A DNA stretch of 64,000 bases, taken from contig JAWKTV010000001.1 of assembly GCA_041398905.1 (NCBI GenBank), positions 62,001 through 126,000 of the forward strand, written 5' to 3'. This DNA comes from JAWKTV01 sp041398905 (GTDB lineage: Bacteria > Planctomycetota > Planctomycetia > Planctomycetales > Planctomycetaceae). The notes under the pieces are model-generated. The model was given only the letters and a program-made list of their open reading frames with translations, was not told the origin of the DNA and did not search any database. Position numbers and translations under genes: made by a program. Position 1 is the stretch's first letter. Each line of letters starts with the position of its first letter. Below are positions 18,450 to 28,465 of this stretch, one piece after another.

Positions 18450-20729
18450 ATGCGATTGACCCTGCGAACCTTGCTCGGCTACCTCGATGACATCCTCGAG
18501 CCGCAGCAGACCCGCGAGATGGGTGAGCGGATCAGCGAGAGCGCGTTCGCATCCGAGCTGGTGGCGCGGATCAAGGAGGTGATGCGGAAGCGGCGGATTC
18601 TGGCTCCCGAGCTGACGGGGCCGGGATCGGACCCCGACCCCAATGTGGTGGCGGAATACCTGGACAACACGTTGCCGGCGGACAGGCTGGAGGATCTGGA
18701 GCGTCTCTGTCTGGACTCGGACATGCATCTGGCGGAGGTGGCGGCCAGCCACCAGATTTTGACACTCGTGCTGGGAGAGCAGGTCGAGATTCCGCAGACG
18801 ATGCGGGAGCGGATGTACGCGCTGGGGTCGAACGTGGTCGCGGAGCCTGGCAGCCGAACTCGGAATGAGGCAGCCGCGGTGGGAGCAGCGGTGTCGTCGG
18901 CCCAGGCGCTGGAGGCAGCGCCGGCGGATCCTGGTGAGCAGCCCGAAGTGCCGTCCTATCTGAAATCGGAATCGGGCTGGAAGAAGCTGGTGCCGGTGGC
19001 GGCGTTGTGTCTGATTGGATTGTTGTGGCTGGGACTGATCGTCACCGATCCATCCCAGTCGTGGCGCGTGCCCGGCACCGGGGGGGCGTCGGCTGCGAGG
19101 AGCGACACGGGTGCGGCGGCTGGCGCACGTGCGGAGAACGACACCGGTGCCGCCGTCGTTGATCCGACCGGCTCGACTGACGCTGCGACGTCCGGTCGGC
19201 AGGCCGCGGTCGCGGGGAGAGGCACACCGGCCAACGCCGAGCCTCCGCTGAAACCCGCGGATGTGATCGGGTCCACCACAACGACAACGACAACGGCGTC
19301 CACCGGCGGCCCGGAGCCGCCACCGGAGCCGCGAGCGGCGGGCATCGACCCTCCCCCTCCGCCGGATGATCCGGCGGTCGCAGGCTCGGCCACCGCTGTG
19401 GGGCCGGGCGAGACTGTGGAGCCGGTCGAGCCTGCGGGGCCGGCCGTTGCGATGATCCGTCCGGGCACCGGGGAGACCGGGACGGGCGCGCCTTCGCCGA
19501 TCGAGCAGGAGCCAACGCCGCTGGAGCCGTCCCCGCTCAGCACGGCATCGCCTTCGTTGCTCTACAACTCGGCGGAAGGCGTGCTGCTGCAGCGGTCGAC
19601 GGCGGGCGAATGGCTGGTGTTGCCGCGGCGCTCACTGCTGAGAACCGGCGACGAACTCGCCAATCCGGAACCGTTTACGAGTGATCTCTCGCTTGGCGAT
19701 CAGTCGGTGACGATCTCGCTGCTGGGTGGGACACGGATGCAGTTGACGGCTGTGGCTCCCCCCACGCTCGCGGGGCTGAAGCTCAGCGAGGGGAGGATCG
19801 TGCTGCGGGCGTCCCCTGTGGCGGACCTGACGGAGCCGGTGGCGATCCAGATTGAACTGGTGGGCGGGACGATGCAGATCGCGCTGCTTGAGCCGGGCAC
19901 GGAGTGCTCGATCGAAGTGACTCGTCGCCTGCCGACCGGCTTGTCGACGGAGCCACAGGCACCGGCCGTTGATGGCCGGCTGGTGGTGACGGCGGGGCAG
20001 GTGCGAGTCACCGACGAAGCCAGGTCGGAACGCACGATTGCTGCACAAGCCGGTTTGCAGCCGGTGGTGCTGGGCCGGCTGTCCGGCGAGCCTCGTCCGC
20101 TGGTGACCCGTCCGGACTGGCTCTCACCCTTGTCCGGTGGCGCGTTGACGATCGCCATGACGACCGCGCGAAACTTCGAAGAGACGTTCGTTGTCGACCA
20201 GCCGGTGAGTTCGACGGTGCCGGCTCTGGTGGCGCACAAGCATCCGCGGATTTCCGAACTCGCGGCTCAGGCCCTCGCGGTAACCGGGAATTATCGCGAT
20301 CTGGTGCGGGGGTTGTCCGCGCCGCACGACGAAACCCGGGAGGCTGCGATCATCGGCCTCGCGTCGGCCCTCCGTGATGAACCGCATCAGATCACCGTGA
20401 TCGAGGATGAAGTGGCGCGGCGTTTTCGGGCGGAAGAAGCCCAGAAGGTGATGCGGCTGCTGTGGGGTTACAGCGACGCGGACGCCCGCGACCCGGCGAC
20501 ATCGCAGCAACTCGTCGATGACCTCGCCAGCGACGAGGTCGCGATCCGATCGCTGGCGTTCTTCCACATTCGCCGACTCACCGGAGGCCACATCACCTTC
20601 CGCTACCACCCGGACGCGCCGGCGTCACAGCGGTCCAGTGCTCAGAAGCTGTGGCAGGGGCATCTGTACAAGAACGGCAATGCGCTGCAGGCCGCCGAGC
20701 CTGCTGCTGCGGCGGCCGACGTGGAGTAG
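18450..20729 (+). CDS. Anti-sigma-factor-like membrane protein with FecR-like and HEAT-like C-terminal parts
   Basis: The protein is 759 residues. A helical N-terminal region (RTLLGYLDDILEPQQTREMG) without a visible zinc motif resembles cytoplasmic anti-sigma modules. One TM helix follows (KLVPVAALCLIGLLWLGLIV, about 175-195), then a long low-complexity linker rich in Thr, Pro, Gly and Ala with a run of seven threonines. Next comes a beta-rich part resembling FecR-type domains (SLSLGDQSVTISLLGGTRM region) and a helical C-terminus. The topology suggests a signal-transducing inner-membrane protein with a periplasmic sensor. No sigma-factor gene is adjacent. GGGAG seven bases before the ATG fixes the start. 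Confidence 0.6.
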   Translation: MRLTLRTLLGYLDDILEPQQTREMGERISESAFASELVARIKEVMRKRRILAPELTGPGSDPDPNVVAEYLDNTLPADRLEDLERLCLDSDMHLAEVAASHQILTLVLGEQVEIPQTMRERMYALGSNVVAEPGSRTRNEAAAVGAAVSSAQALEAAPADPGEQPEVPSYLKSESGWKKLVPVAALCLIGLLWLGLIVTDPSQSWRVPGTGGASAARSDTGAAAGARAENDTGAAVVDPTGSTDAATSGRQAAVAGRGTPANAEPPLKPADVIGSTTTTTTTASTGGPEPPPEPRAAGIDPPPPPDDPAVAGSATAVGPGETVEPVEPAGPAVAMIRPGTGETGTGAPSPIEQEPTPLEPSPLSTASPSLLYNSAEGVLLQRSTAGEWLVLPRRSLLRTGDELANPEPFTSDLSLGDQSVTISLLGGTRMQLTAVAPPTLAGLKLSEGRIVLRASPVADLTEPVAIQIELVGGTMQIALLEPGTECSIEVTRRLPTGLSTEPQAPAVDGRLVVTAGQVRVTDEARSERTIAAQAGLQPVVLGRLSGEPRPLVTRPDWLSPLSGGALTIAMTTARNFEETFVVDQPVSSTVPALVAHKHPRISELAAQALAVTGNYRDLVRGLSAPHDETREAAIIGLASALRDEPHQITVIEDEVARRFRAEEAQKVMRLLWGYSDADARDPATSQQLVDDLASDEVAIRSLAFFHIRRLTGGHITFRYHPDAPASQRSSAQKLWQGHLYKNGNALQAAEPAAAAADVE

Positions 20730-20804
20730 TTGGCGAGGCGAGCGGGGGCTGGTGCGTCCAACCGCCGTGCTGGGAGGAGACGTGATCGCGGCGGCGCGCG
20801 ATCC

Positions 20805-21065
20805 TTACACGCCGCGCGCTCCGTGCTTGTGGTCGCTGTCGGGGACGTCGATCACATTGGTCCGTTCCGCCTTGCGCCGCTTCCATGATCCGAGCAGCAG
20901 CGTCGCGGAGCCGAGCAGAAGTTCGTCGATGAACGGGACGATGTCCGGAACGATCATGTCGATGCCGAACAGCACCGCGACGACCGTGAAGAGCCACGGG
21001 AATCGGAGTTGCGACAGGAGTCGGGTGAGAAGCCCGACCGAGCGGGCATGCGAGCTTTGCACCAT
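20805..21065 (-). CDS. Small two-TM membrane protein, DUF6116-like
   Basis: The protein is 86 residues from MVQSSHARSVG. The core RFPWLFTVVAVLFGIDMIVP, followed by DIVPFIDELLLGSATLLLG and a basic cytoplasmic tail, gives two TM segments and matches the pattern I associate with DUF6116 proteins. The function is unknown. The open frame extends upstream to 21206, but that part looks non-coding. No clear ribosome-binding site precedes the ATG at 21065. Confidence 0.6.
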   Translation of the reverse strand: MVQSSHARSVGLLTRLLSQLRFPWLFTVVAVLFGIDMIVPDIVPFIDELLLGSATLLLGSWKRRKAERTNVIDVPDSDHKHGARGV

Positions 21066-21231
21066 GACAGGTCTGGGCGCGTGAGCAATGGGTCCATCGA
21101 GAATACTGGCGAGTGATTCGCCGATGCCGAGGTGATATTGATTGAATCGTGGCGAGCAAAGCGAATCGCTGAGCCGCAATCGAGACGAACCTCGGGCCGC
21201 CCCCAACCTGTCCCGCGGGTTCAGCCGGCGG

Positions 21232-22458
21232 TTACGGGTTGAGGAACGCCGTCAGGCGGTCGAAACCGTTCTTGAGGTTGTCGAGGTTGGTCGCGAATGA
21301 CCAGCGGACGTAACCAGGTGCCCCGAAGGCATCGCCGCTGACGGTGGCGATGTTCGGCTGTTCGAGCAGGACATCACAGAACTCGGTCGCGTTGTGGACG
21401 ACCGTTCCCTGCTTGCCAAGCGGCTTGCCAAAGTACGCGCTCACATCGAAGAAGGCGTAGAACGCGCCGCCCGGTTCGCAGAACTTGAGGTCGGGGATCG
21501 CCCGCAATCGCGAGAGGACGTATTCGCGGCGTTCCGTGAACGCCTTGAGCATTTCGACGACGCACTCCTGACTTCCATCGAGGGCCGCGACCGCTGCGTA
21601 CTGACTGACGCTGCAGGGGTTGGATGTCTCCTGGCTTTGCAGGTTGTTCATCCCCTTGGTGAGCGACAGCGGAGCGATGCTCCAGCCGATGCGCCAGCCG
21701 GTCATCGCGTATGCCTTGCTGACGCCGCTGACGGTGACGGTGAGGTTCTTGACGTCTTCGCCGAACGAAGCGAACGAGCGGAACTCGGAGCCGGGGTAGA
21801 TCAGCTTCTCATAGATTTCGTCGGACAGGACTGGAATGTTGTGAGCGACGGCGACCTTCGCGAGTCCCTCCAGCGTCTCGACCGGGTAGGCGGCTCCGGT
21901 CGGGTTGCAGGGGTTGTTCAGCATCAGCAGGCGGGTTCGCGGAGTGATCTTCGCTGCGAACTGCTCGGGAGAGAGGCAGAACCCTGATTCGGGGGTTGTG
22001 TCGACAATCACCGGGATCGCTCCGGTCAGTTCGACCAAAGCCGAGTAGCTGACCCAGTAGGGAGCCGGGATGATGACTTCGTCGCCCGGGCCGCACATCG
22101 CGGCGAGCACGTTGTGGATGGCGTGCTTGGCGCCGTTCGAGATGATGACCTGCGCGGGGTCGTACTTCAGGCCGTAGTCGCGCTCGTAGGCGCGGCAGAC
22201 CGCCTGCTTGAGCTGCGGAATGCCGGTGGCGGGGGTGTAGTGGGTATGCCCGTCCCGCATGGCCTGAATCGCCGCCTCGCAGATGTGCTCGGGCGTGTTG
22301 AAGTCCGGTTCGCCGAGGGTGAACTCGTGGACCGTAACCCCTTTGCCCTTCAACTCTTTCGCCTTCGCCGCAGCGGCGATCGTCTCAGACGGTTTGAGGG
22401 CGGCAACGAGCCGGGAGAGACGCATCGGGGAGTTGACGGAGGCGGGCGCGGACGACAT
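21232..22458 (-). CDS. Class I aspartate aminotransferase (AspC type Ib)
   Basis: PLP enzyme exchanging amino groups between aspartate and 2-oxoglutarate, or a close relative. It has about 408 residues, the usual length. Visible motifs are the N-terminal TLGEPDFNTPEHI, HYTPATGIPQLKQAV, the substrate-arginine-region NNPCNPTGAAY, the PLP-lysine motif VSGVSKAYAMTGWRIGW, and the C-terminal GYVRWSFATN arginine motif. The gene stands alone, divergent from the His-rich gene at 22722. The ATG at 22458 is chosen by homology; the frame runs on to 22611. Confidence 0.9.
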   Translation of the reverse strand: MSSAPASVNSPMRLSRLVAALKPSETIAAAAKAKELKGKGVTVHEFTLGEPDFNTPEHICEAAIQAMRDGHTHYTPATGIPQLKQAVCRAYERDYGLKYDPAQVIISNGAKHAIHNVLAAMCGPGDEVIIPAPYWVSYSALVELTGAIPVIVDTTPESGFCLSPEQFAAKITPRTRLLMLNNPCNPTGAAYPVETLEGLAKVAVAHNIPVLSDEIYEKLIYPGSEFRSFASFGEDVKNLTVTVSGVSKAYAMTGWRIGWSIAPLSLTKGMNNLQSQETSNPCSVSQYAAVAALDGSQECVVEMLKAFTERREYVLSRLRAIPDLKFCEPGGAFYAFFDVSAYFGKPLGKQGTVVHNATEFCDVLLEQPNIATVSGDAFGAPGYVRWSFATNLDNLKNGFDRLTAFLNP

Positions 22459-22721
22459 GGCAGGTACGGAAAAGAGGGTCGAATTTGACGAAATCTGAAA
22501 TTGGACACACCAGCGTTGTCCCGGTTCAGCGTTTCGTCTCGCAGTGTACGAGGGAGGATATCGAAGTGGCGCACGGGATTGTAGTTGCCTGCCCGCGGTT
22601 GATTTCTCCAATTCGTCGTTGCGGCGACGACGAGGCCGCTTTAGTGTGAATCCGGCGGGCGCGGCCGCGTCAAAGTCGCGGCGCCGGTTTCCAAGTCACC
22701 TCCACGATTGAGGAGAAAGTC

Positions 22722-23390
22722 ATGTCTGGATTGGCAAGAACGACGCTGGGCCTGGCCGCGTGCCTGGTGGCAAGTGGTGGGGCGACGGCAATGGCGCAGC
22801 ATTATCAGCAGCGGCCGGTCTACCGGCCGCAGGTGATCATTCAGCATCAGCATCATCAGCATCATCCGCAGACGACGCAGCTACCGGCGTACCCGCAAAC
22901 GTTCACCTATGGCGCCCGCAGCCACCTGGAGGCGTTGTCCAACGACTTGCAGAATCAGGCCAACGCGATCGCGTGGGACATGTACGAAAACTACCGGAGC
23001 AGCCCGGGGTATCGTGAGACTTACCGCGAAACCTACAAGCTGCTGCAGGATGCGAAGCACATTCATCAGCTCGTGTGGGAAGAGCAGTACCACCATCAGC
23101 ATCATGAGCAGGACCACATCGCCGCGGACCTCGCGGAGATCGACCAGCTCTTCCACCATATCGAAGAGGATATCGCGAACTGGCGGCCGGCCCGTTACAA
23201 CCCGTACCACAACGCGGGTCTGTTGCACCAGAAGATCGAGCAGTTCGAGGAGACCCTGCACCACCTGATGACCGACTATGGCGTGAATAGCCAGTTCGGG
23301 CAGGGAGAAGCCCCGCCTCCGGGTGGTGGACCGGGCTCACCTCCGCCGCCGGCGGGTGGTTTTGGCCCAGGCGTTCCGCTGGCTCCGTAG
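22722..23390 (+). CDS. Exported His-rich protein, possibly metal-binding
   Basis: The protein is 222 residues with a signal peptide ending at ATAMAQ. Histidine and glutamine cluster in two places: HQHHQHHPQ just after the signal, and a YHHQHHEQDH segment in the middle. The central part is predicted helical (ETYKLLQDAKHIHQLVWEE, HIEEDIANW). The tail is Pro/Gly-rich (PPPGGGPGSPPPPAGG). His clusters of this type often bind Ni, Zn or Cu, but that is inference only. GGAG precedes the ATG, and a clear terminator follows. Confidence 0.65.
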   Translation: MSGLARTTLGLAACLVASGGATAMAQHYQQRPVYRPQVIIQHQHHQHHPQTTQLPAYPQTFTYGARSHLEALSNDLQNQANAIAWDMYENYRSSPGYRETYRETYKLLQDAKHIHQLVWEEQYHHQHHEQDHIAADLAEIDQLFHHIEEDIANWRPARYNPYHNAGLLHQKIEQFEETLHHLMTDYGVNSQFGQGEAPPPGGGPGSPPPPAGGFGPGVPLAP

Positions 23391-23413
23391 TTCGCGGATG
23401 AGGCTTCCAAGCA

Positions 23414-23450
23414 CAAAGCCCAAGGGTTTCCACCCTTGGGCTTTGTCTTT
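23414..23450 (+). terminator. Rho-independent terminator
   Basis: A perfect 14-bp stem (CAAAGCCCAAGGGT at 23414-23427, its complement at 23432-23445) with a TTCC loop is followed by TCTTT. It ends the His-rich gene and may also serve the convergent pgi gene. Confidence 0.85.
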
Positions 23451-23471
23451 GCGCCAACGCCGATCAGACCC

Positions 23472-24874
23472 CTACGTGCCGTACAGGATCTTCCCCATGT
23501 TCCGTTTGTAGTCCTCGACGCCTGGCTGTCCATACGGGTTGATGCCGATGAGCCGGCCTTCGACGACCGTCGCGAGCATCAGCATCTGCAGCAGTTGCCC
23601 CAGCGCGTGGGCATCGAGCTGTTGCAGGCGGATGTCGGCCGTCGGTCGGTCGGCGTCGCAGTAAGCCTGATTCGTCCCCTCGATGGCCGCATCCAGCAAC
23701 CCGGGCAGTTCGCGGCGGGTCAGCTTGTTGAGCCCGTCCTGATTCTCCGACTCCGGAACGACCGGCACGCTGACAACCGGCGACGAAGGCGCGGCGATCG
23801 TCACGTTGGTGATGATCCGGTCGCGCGCCCCTTCCTGATGCTGCTGGCCGCGGCTGTGCAGGTCGCGGGTGTTGACGATCGTCAGCGGAGTCGCCCCTTT
23901 CTCCGCCTTGCCGAGCGACTCGGCGAGCAACTGGTCGTACCACAGCCCGGCCGCTTCGAGCCGGTTGCCCCACGTCGACAGGACGCGGATGTTCATCCTC
24001 GTTCCCGCTCCAGCAGATGGCAGGTGGCGACGTAGTCGAGGACGGGGTTCTCGCCGACGGGAGCGGTGCGGAACCGTTCGTTCATGTCAGCCGCTCCCTG
24101 TAGCAGCCCGCGAACATCCATGCCGAGCACGGCGGCCGGGTACAGACCGACAGCGGTGAAGACCGAGAAGCGTCCGCCGACGCCATCGGGGATCGGGAAC
24201 ATTTCGGGATAGCCAAGCTGCTGCGAAAGCTGGTGCAGCTTGCCACCCTCGCCCGTGACCGGGACGACGGACTTGCGAATCGCATCGGCGTCGGAGCCGT
24301 AAAAGGCTTCGAGCGCCTGACGATAGATGCGGAAGGCGACGGCGGTCTCGAGGGTTCCGCCCGACTTGCTGATCACGACGATCCCCCAGCGGTCTTCGAG
24401 CTTCTGCGGGTCGCGCCCCTTGGCGTTTAACAGGCCGAGCAGCGACGCGGTGCAGTCGTTGTCGAGGTTGTGTCCGTCGAAGAAGAGGCGCGGGACGCCG
24501 CCCCGCGCCGCGCGGGGGAGCAGGTTGTGATACGGATCGCACAAGGCTTCAAACAAAGCCCGCAGGCCCATGTACGAGCCTCCGATCCCCAGCACGACCA
24601 TCTGGTCGATTTGCTGCCTGAGCCGGGCGGCCGACTCTTCGATGCGGCTGAGCAGATTGTCGCACTCGCCGGCCAGCAGCCGTTCGGGAAGAGGGATGAA
24701 TCCGGAATCCAGCGGCTGCTTCCGGGCCGGGATCTCCTTGCCCGAGTCGAACAGGTCGACATCGGCGAGCGTTTCGTCCCGGGCCGCCATGAGCGGAGAT
24801 TCCAGGTCCGACCAGTCGGATTCGAGGATGAAGCGGTCGCAGGAAGCAGGATCGTAGACGAGCGGTGCGGACAT
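23472..24874 (-). CDS. pgi: Glucose-6-phosphate isomerase (split by one frameshift)
   Basis: Interconverts glucose-6-phosphate and fructose-6-phosphate. The first part (to 23993) has VVLGIGGSYMGLRALFEAL and the sugar-phosphate motif VVISKSGGTLETA. The second part holds WGNRLEAAGLWYDQLLAESLGK, RDLHSRGQQHQEG and the C-terminal GVEDYKRN segment. The two reading frames meet in an ATGA overlap at 23993-23996 (RERG, then MNIRV). Each half alone would lack essential parts of the fold, so I take this as one gene with a one-base loss in a G-run and not two coupled genes. GAGG precedes the ATG at 24874. Confidence 0.85.
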
Positions 24875-25125
24875 GCTGCGGGCCTCGGATGGGATTGTCG
24901 AACGTTGACTCTCGCTGTCGTTGAGTATCGCCATGAATTCCAGCTTGTGAAGCCTGCGCGGCTGTGAGTACGGAATGGTCTCAAAAGTCGCTATCGTAAG
25001 CGGCGCAAAAGCATGGTGAATTTCCCGCCCGCATGACGGTTACACCCCCATAAAGGCTGGCCCTGGCAAGCCTTGGGCCCCTGCGAAATCTCTCCCACAC
25101 TCACCCGCGCCCCGACACCACGAAC

Positions 25126-26259
25126 GTGCCGACTCTCCTGAAATCACCGCCGAACACCGCATCCCGCATGGCCAACATCGCCGCCAAGGTGGAGGTGGGT
25201 GAACGCCTCTCCTTTGATGACGGCCTGTACCTCGACGAACAGGGTGACCTGCTGGAAATGGGCCGGCTCGCCAACCTCGTCCGCGAGCGGAAGAACGGCA
25301 ACGTCGCGTACTACAACACCAACATCCACCTCAACCCGACGAACGTCTGCGTCTACCGCTGCCGCTTCTGTGCGTTCCGGTCGGACCTCAAGGCGGAGAA
25401 GGCCTATGTCTTCACCGACGACATGCTGCGGGAGCGGATCCTCGAAGCGCGGGCGAACGGGGCGACGGAGATTCACGTTGTCGGCGGACTGCATCACCAG
25501 AAGCCGTTCGAGTGGTACGTCAACATCGTCCGCGTGCTGCACGAGACCTGCCCGGAGATTCATATCAAGGGCTGGACAGGCGTCGAAATCAACTGGTTCA
25601 GCTATCTGACGAAGCAGCCTTACGAGTGGGTCTTCCGGCAGCTCATCGACGCCGGCCTGGGCAGCCTGCCGGGCGGGGGAGCGGAAATCTTCGATGAAGC
25701 GGTTCGCTCACAAATCTGTGAGCACAAGGCGGACTCGCAGAACTGGCTCGACATTCACCGCACCGCGCACCGGCTGGGCCTCCGCAGCAACGCCACCATG
25801 CTCTACGGGCATGTCGAGCAGGCCCGGCATCGAATTGATCACCTCCTCCGCCTCCGCGACCTGCAGGACGAGACCGGCGGGTTCCAAACCTTCATCCCGC
25901 TCGCCTTCCATCCCGAGCACACCGGCCTCGACCACCTGCCCAAGCCGACCGGTCAGATGGACCTGCGGATGATCGCCCTGTCGCGGCTCATGCTCGACAA
26001 CTTCGACCACATCAAGGCGTACTGGATCATGCTGGGCGAGGCGACGGCCCAGGTCGCGCTCGGCTTCGGGGCGGACGACCTCGACGGGACCGTGGTGCAT
26101 GAACTGATTTACCACGACGCCGGAGCGAAGACCCCCGAGGGACTGTCCGTCGAACGGCTGCACGGCATGATCCGCGAGGCGGGCCGGGAGCCGGTCGAAC
26201 GCGACACGCTGTACCGCCGCGTCGTGCGAGACGGGGCGAAGTGGTCGGTGGCCGAGTGA
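25126..26259 (+). CDS. mqnE: Aminofutalosine synthase, radical SAM
   Basis: Radical SAM enzyme of the futalosine menaquinone pathway, joining 3-enolpyruvylbenzoate-type substrate and SAM to form aminofutalosine. The [4Fe-4S]/SAM motif CVYRCRFCAF is clear, followed by the family sequences EIHVVGGLHHQKPFEWYV and HIKGWTGVEINWF. At 377 residues its length is normal. The start is given as GTG at 25126; an ATG at 25168 (MANIAAKVEVGERL) is equally possible, and neither has a good ribosome-binding site. mqnD lies 11 kb upstream; mqnA, mqnB and mqnC are not in the window. Confidence 0.9.
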   Translation: MPTLLKSPPNTASRMANIAAKVEVGERLSFDDGLYLDEQGDLLEMGRLANLVRERKNGNVAYYNTNIHLNPTNVCVYRCRFCAFRSDLKAEKAYVFTDDMLRERILEARANGATEIHVVGGLHHQKPFEWYVNIVRVLHETCPEIHIKGWTGVEINWFSYLTKQPYEWVFRQLIDAGLGSLPGGGAEIFDEAVRSQICEHKADSQNWLDIHRTAHRLGLRSNATMLYGHVEQARHRIDHLLRLRDLQDETGGFQTFIPLAFHPEHTGLDHLPKPTGQMDLRMIALSRLMLDNFDHIKAYWIMLGEATAQVALGFGADDLDGTVVHELIYHDAGAKTPEGLSVERLHGMIREAGREPVERDTLYRRVVRDGAKWSVAE

Positions 26260-26374
26260 TTCATCAGCCGCCGGTCATGCCGGGCGCGGCCTGCTTCGCA
26301 TGAAGTCGCTTCAATACCGTGATAGATTCGTGGTGTAGGCCGCCGGCCTGCATCGATTCGACGGCGAGTCAGAA

Positions 26375-26401
26375 GTGGGGCAGGCCAGCGGCCTGCCCCA
26401 C
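26375..26401. repeat. Perfect 12-bp hairpin without T-run
   Basis: GTGGGGCAGGCC at 26375-26386 pairs exactly with 26390-26401 around a three-base loop. It sits between mqnE and the UxaA-family gene. Its GGGCAGG/CCTGCCC core recurs in the terminator at 59751, hinting at a dispersed palindrome family. Confidence 0.5.
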
Positions 26402-26480
26402 GCAGGTATCGAAGCTGGTTCATGTTGTGTGATTCACCCCCGTGCGCCGGTGTGACCGGCGGTTCCAACGGCACCCCCGT

Positions 26481-28006
26481 ATGTCCGCATCGTGCCTGCA
26501 CCTGCATCGTGACGACCCTGTCGTCATTGCCCGTATTCCCGTCGCCGCCGGGGAGGAGATCGCCCGGGGGTCGCCGCCCGGGAGCGGGTCGACATGGGGC
26601 ACAAGCTCGCGATCCGGCTGATCCCCCAGGGCGAGCCGGTCCGGAAGTACGGGCAGATCATCGGCTTTGCCACCGCGACATCGCGCCGGGCGAGTGGGTC
26701 CACACGCACAATCTCGAGCGGGGCGAACTGCAGCTCGACTGCCAATTGGCGACCGACATCCCGCCCGATCCGACACCCATTGAGGGCACCTTTCAGGGGT
26801 ATCGCCGGGCTGATGGTCGGGCGGCAACGCAACTACATCGGGGTGATCAGTACCGTTAACTGCTCAGCCACATCATCGAAGTGGATCGCCGAGCGGTTCG
26901 ACGAGGAGCTGCTGGCTGATTTTCCGAACATCGATGGCGTGGTGCCTCTCGTTCACAAAGGGGGCTGCGCGTTCGAGTATGGCGGGCCGGACCACCAGAT
27001 TCTCGCCCGCACGCTGGCGGGCTTCGCCCGGCATCCGAACATTGGGGCCTACCTGATTGTCGGGCTGGGCTGCGAAACCTCTCAGGCGTCTTACCTCACC
27101 GACAGCTACGGCCTGACGCAGTTGCAGCTTCCCGGTCAGGAGCCGGGCAAGCTGCCGACGATCATGAACATTCAGGACGAGGGGGGAGTCCGCAAGACGG
27201 TCGAGCGCGGCGTCGCCGTCCTCAAGGAGATGCTGCCGGAGGTCAACAAGGTCCGGCGGGAAGCGATCCCGGCAGCGGAGATCATTCTGGGGCTGGAGTG
27301 CGGCGGCAGCGACGGCAACAGCGGCGTCACCGCGAACCCGGCATTGGGGCTGGCGAGCGACCGTATCGTCGCCTGCGGGGGAACGGTCATCCTCTCGGAG
27401 GTCCCGGAGATCTACGGGGGCGAGCACCTCCTCACCCGCCGGGCAAAGTCACCCGCCATTGCGCAGAAGCTGCTGGACCGCATTCGCTGGTGGGAGGACT
27501 ACGCCCGCCGGTTCGATGCCCGCATCGACAACAACCCGTCCGTCGGCAACAAGCGGGGCGGGCTGACGACGATCTACGAGAAGTCGCTCGGGGCGATCGC
27601 GAAGGGAGGCAGCACCGCGCTGACGGGTGTGTACGAATTCGCCGAGCGGGTGGCCGAGCGGGGGTTCACCGTGATGGACACCCCCGGTTATGACCCGCCG
27701 TCGGTCACGGGGATGGTGGCGGGCGGGGCGAACGTGGTGGTGTTCACAACCGGTCGCGGCAGTTGCTTCGGCTGCAAACCAGTCCCGACGATCAAGGTGG
27801 CGACAAACACGCCGCTGTACGAGCGGATGTCGGAGGATATGGACATCAACGCCGGCCGCATCCTGGATGGCACGCCGCTGGACGAAGTGGGGGAGGAGAT
27901 CTTCGAGATGGTGCTGCGCGTGGCGAGCGGCGAGCCGACCAAGAGCGAGGCCCAGGGGATCGGGGACGAAGAGTTTTGCCCCTGGGTGCCCGGGCCGATC
28001 TTCTGA
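26481..28006 (+). CDS. UxaA/GarD-family (altronate/galactarate dehydratase-like) hydrolase, frameshifts near 5' end
   Basis: Sugar-acid dehydratase family, about 510 residues when repaired. The N-terminal SAF-like domain is scattered over three frames: HRDDPVVIARIPVAAGEE (from ATG 26481), then MGHKLAIRLIPQGEPVRKYG, then APGEWVHTHNLERGELQ. The main domain from about 26820 is unbroken, with RNYIGVISTVNCSA, VPLVHKGGCAF, ILGLECGGSDGNSGVTANPA and the C-terminal FTTGRGSCFGCKPVPTIKVATN. Slips fall at the G-run 26566-26570, near 26673 and near 26815. With an SAF domain present, this resembles full-length altronate or galactarate dehydratases; the substrate is not known. Confidence 0.85.
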
Positions 28007-28465
28007 AGCGGTGCTTCGGGTGGACCGCCGATAACGCAGATTTCGCTGGTGTTCGCTGATTCGTGAGACCAGCTCCGCGCATTCGCGAACGTCGAAGAGC
28101 TGATTGTGGCCACGCACCGGCAGGACCGGCGGCTCCGCTGTTGATCGAACATCCCCGGAAACCGGTGAATCGGCTTTATCCGCGTGCCATGCGACGACGC
28201 TTGAGACCTGCAGCGATGGTGCCTGCGTCCGACACAACCCGGGTCAGCTCGAAAATCCGGTCAATCCGTGACAATCGATACAGCCTGCCAAGTTTCCTGA
28301 CCGATACATACGAAAGGACCGTCCAACTGCGCCCGGGTTATCCGTGGTGGCGTGATGGGCAGGTCCGCCTGGCGATCTTGTGTCGCCTGCGGCATGAGGT
28401 TCACTCAGGTTGGCGAGGACGCCTGCCGGCTTTTTGACCGGCGTCACCTCTCAGGGACGAGACTG
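28007..28465. other. Non-coding interval upstream of the BBP7 gene
   Basis: No gene is supported in these 459 bases. Shortly before the BBP7 start (about 28418-28445) lies a hairpin with GACG/CGTC and CCGG/CCGG stems enclosing CTTTTTGA. It could be a leader structure or attenuator-like element for the outer-membrane gene. Confidence 0.35.
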
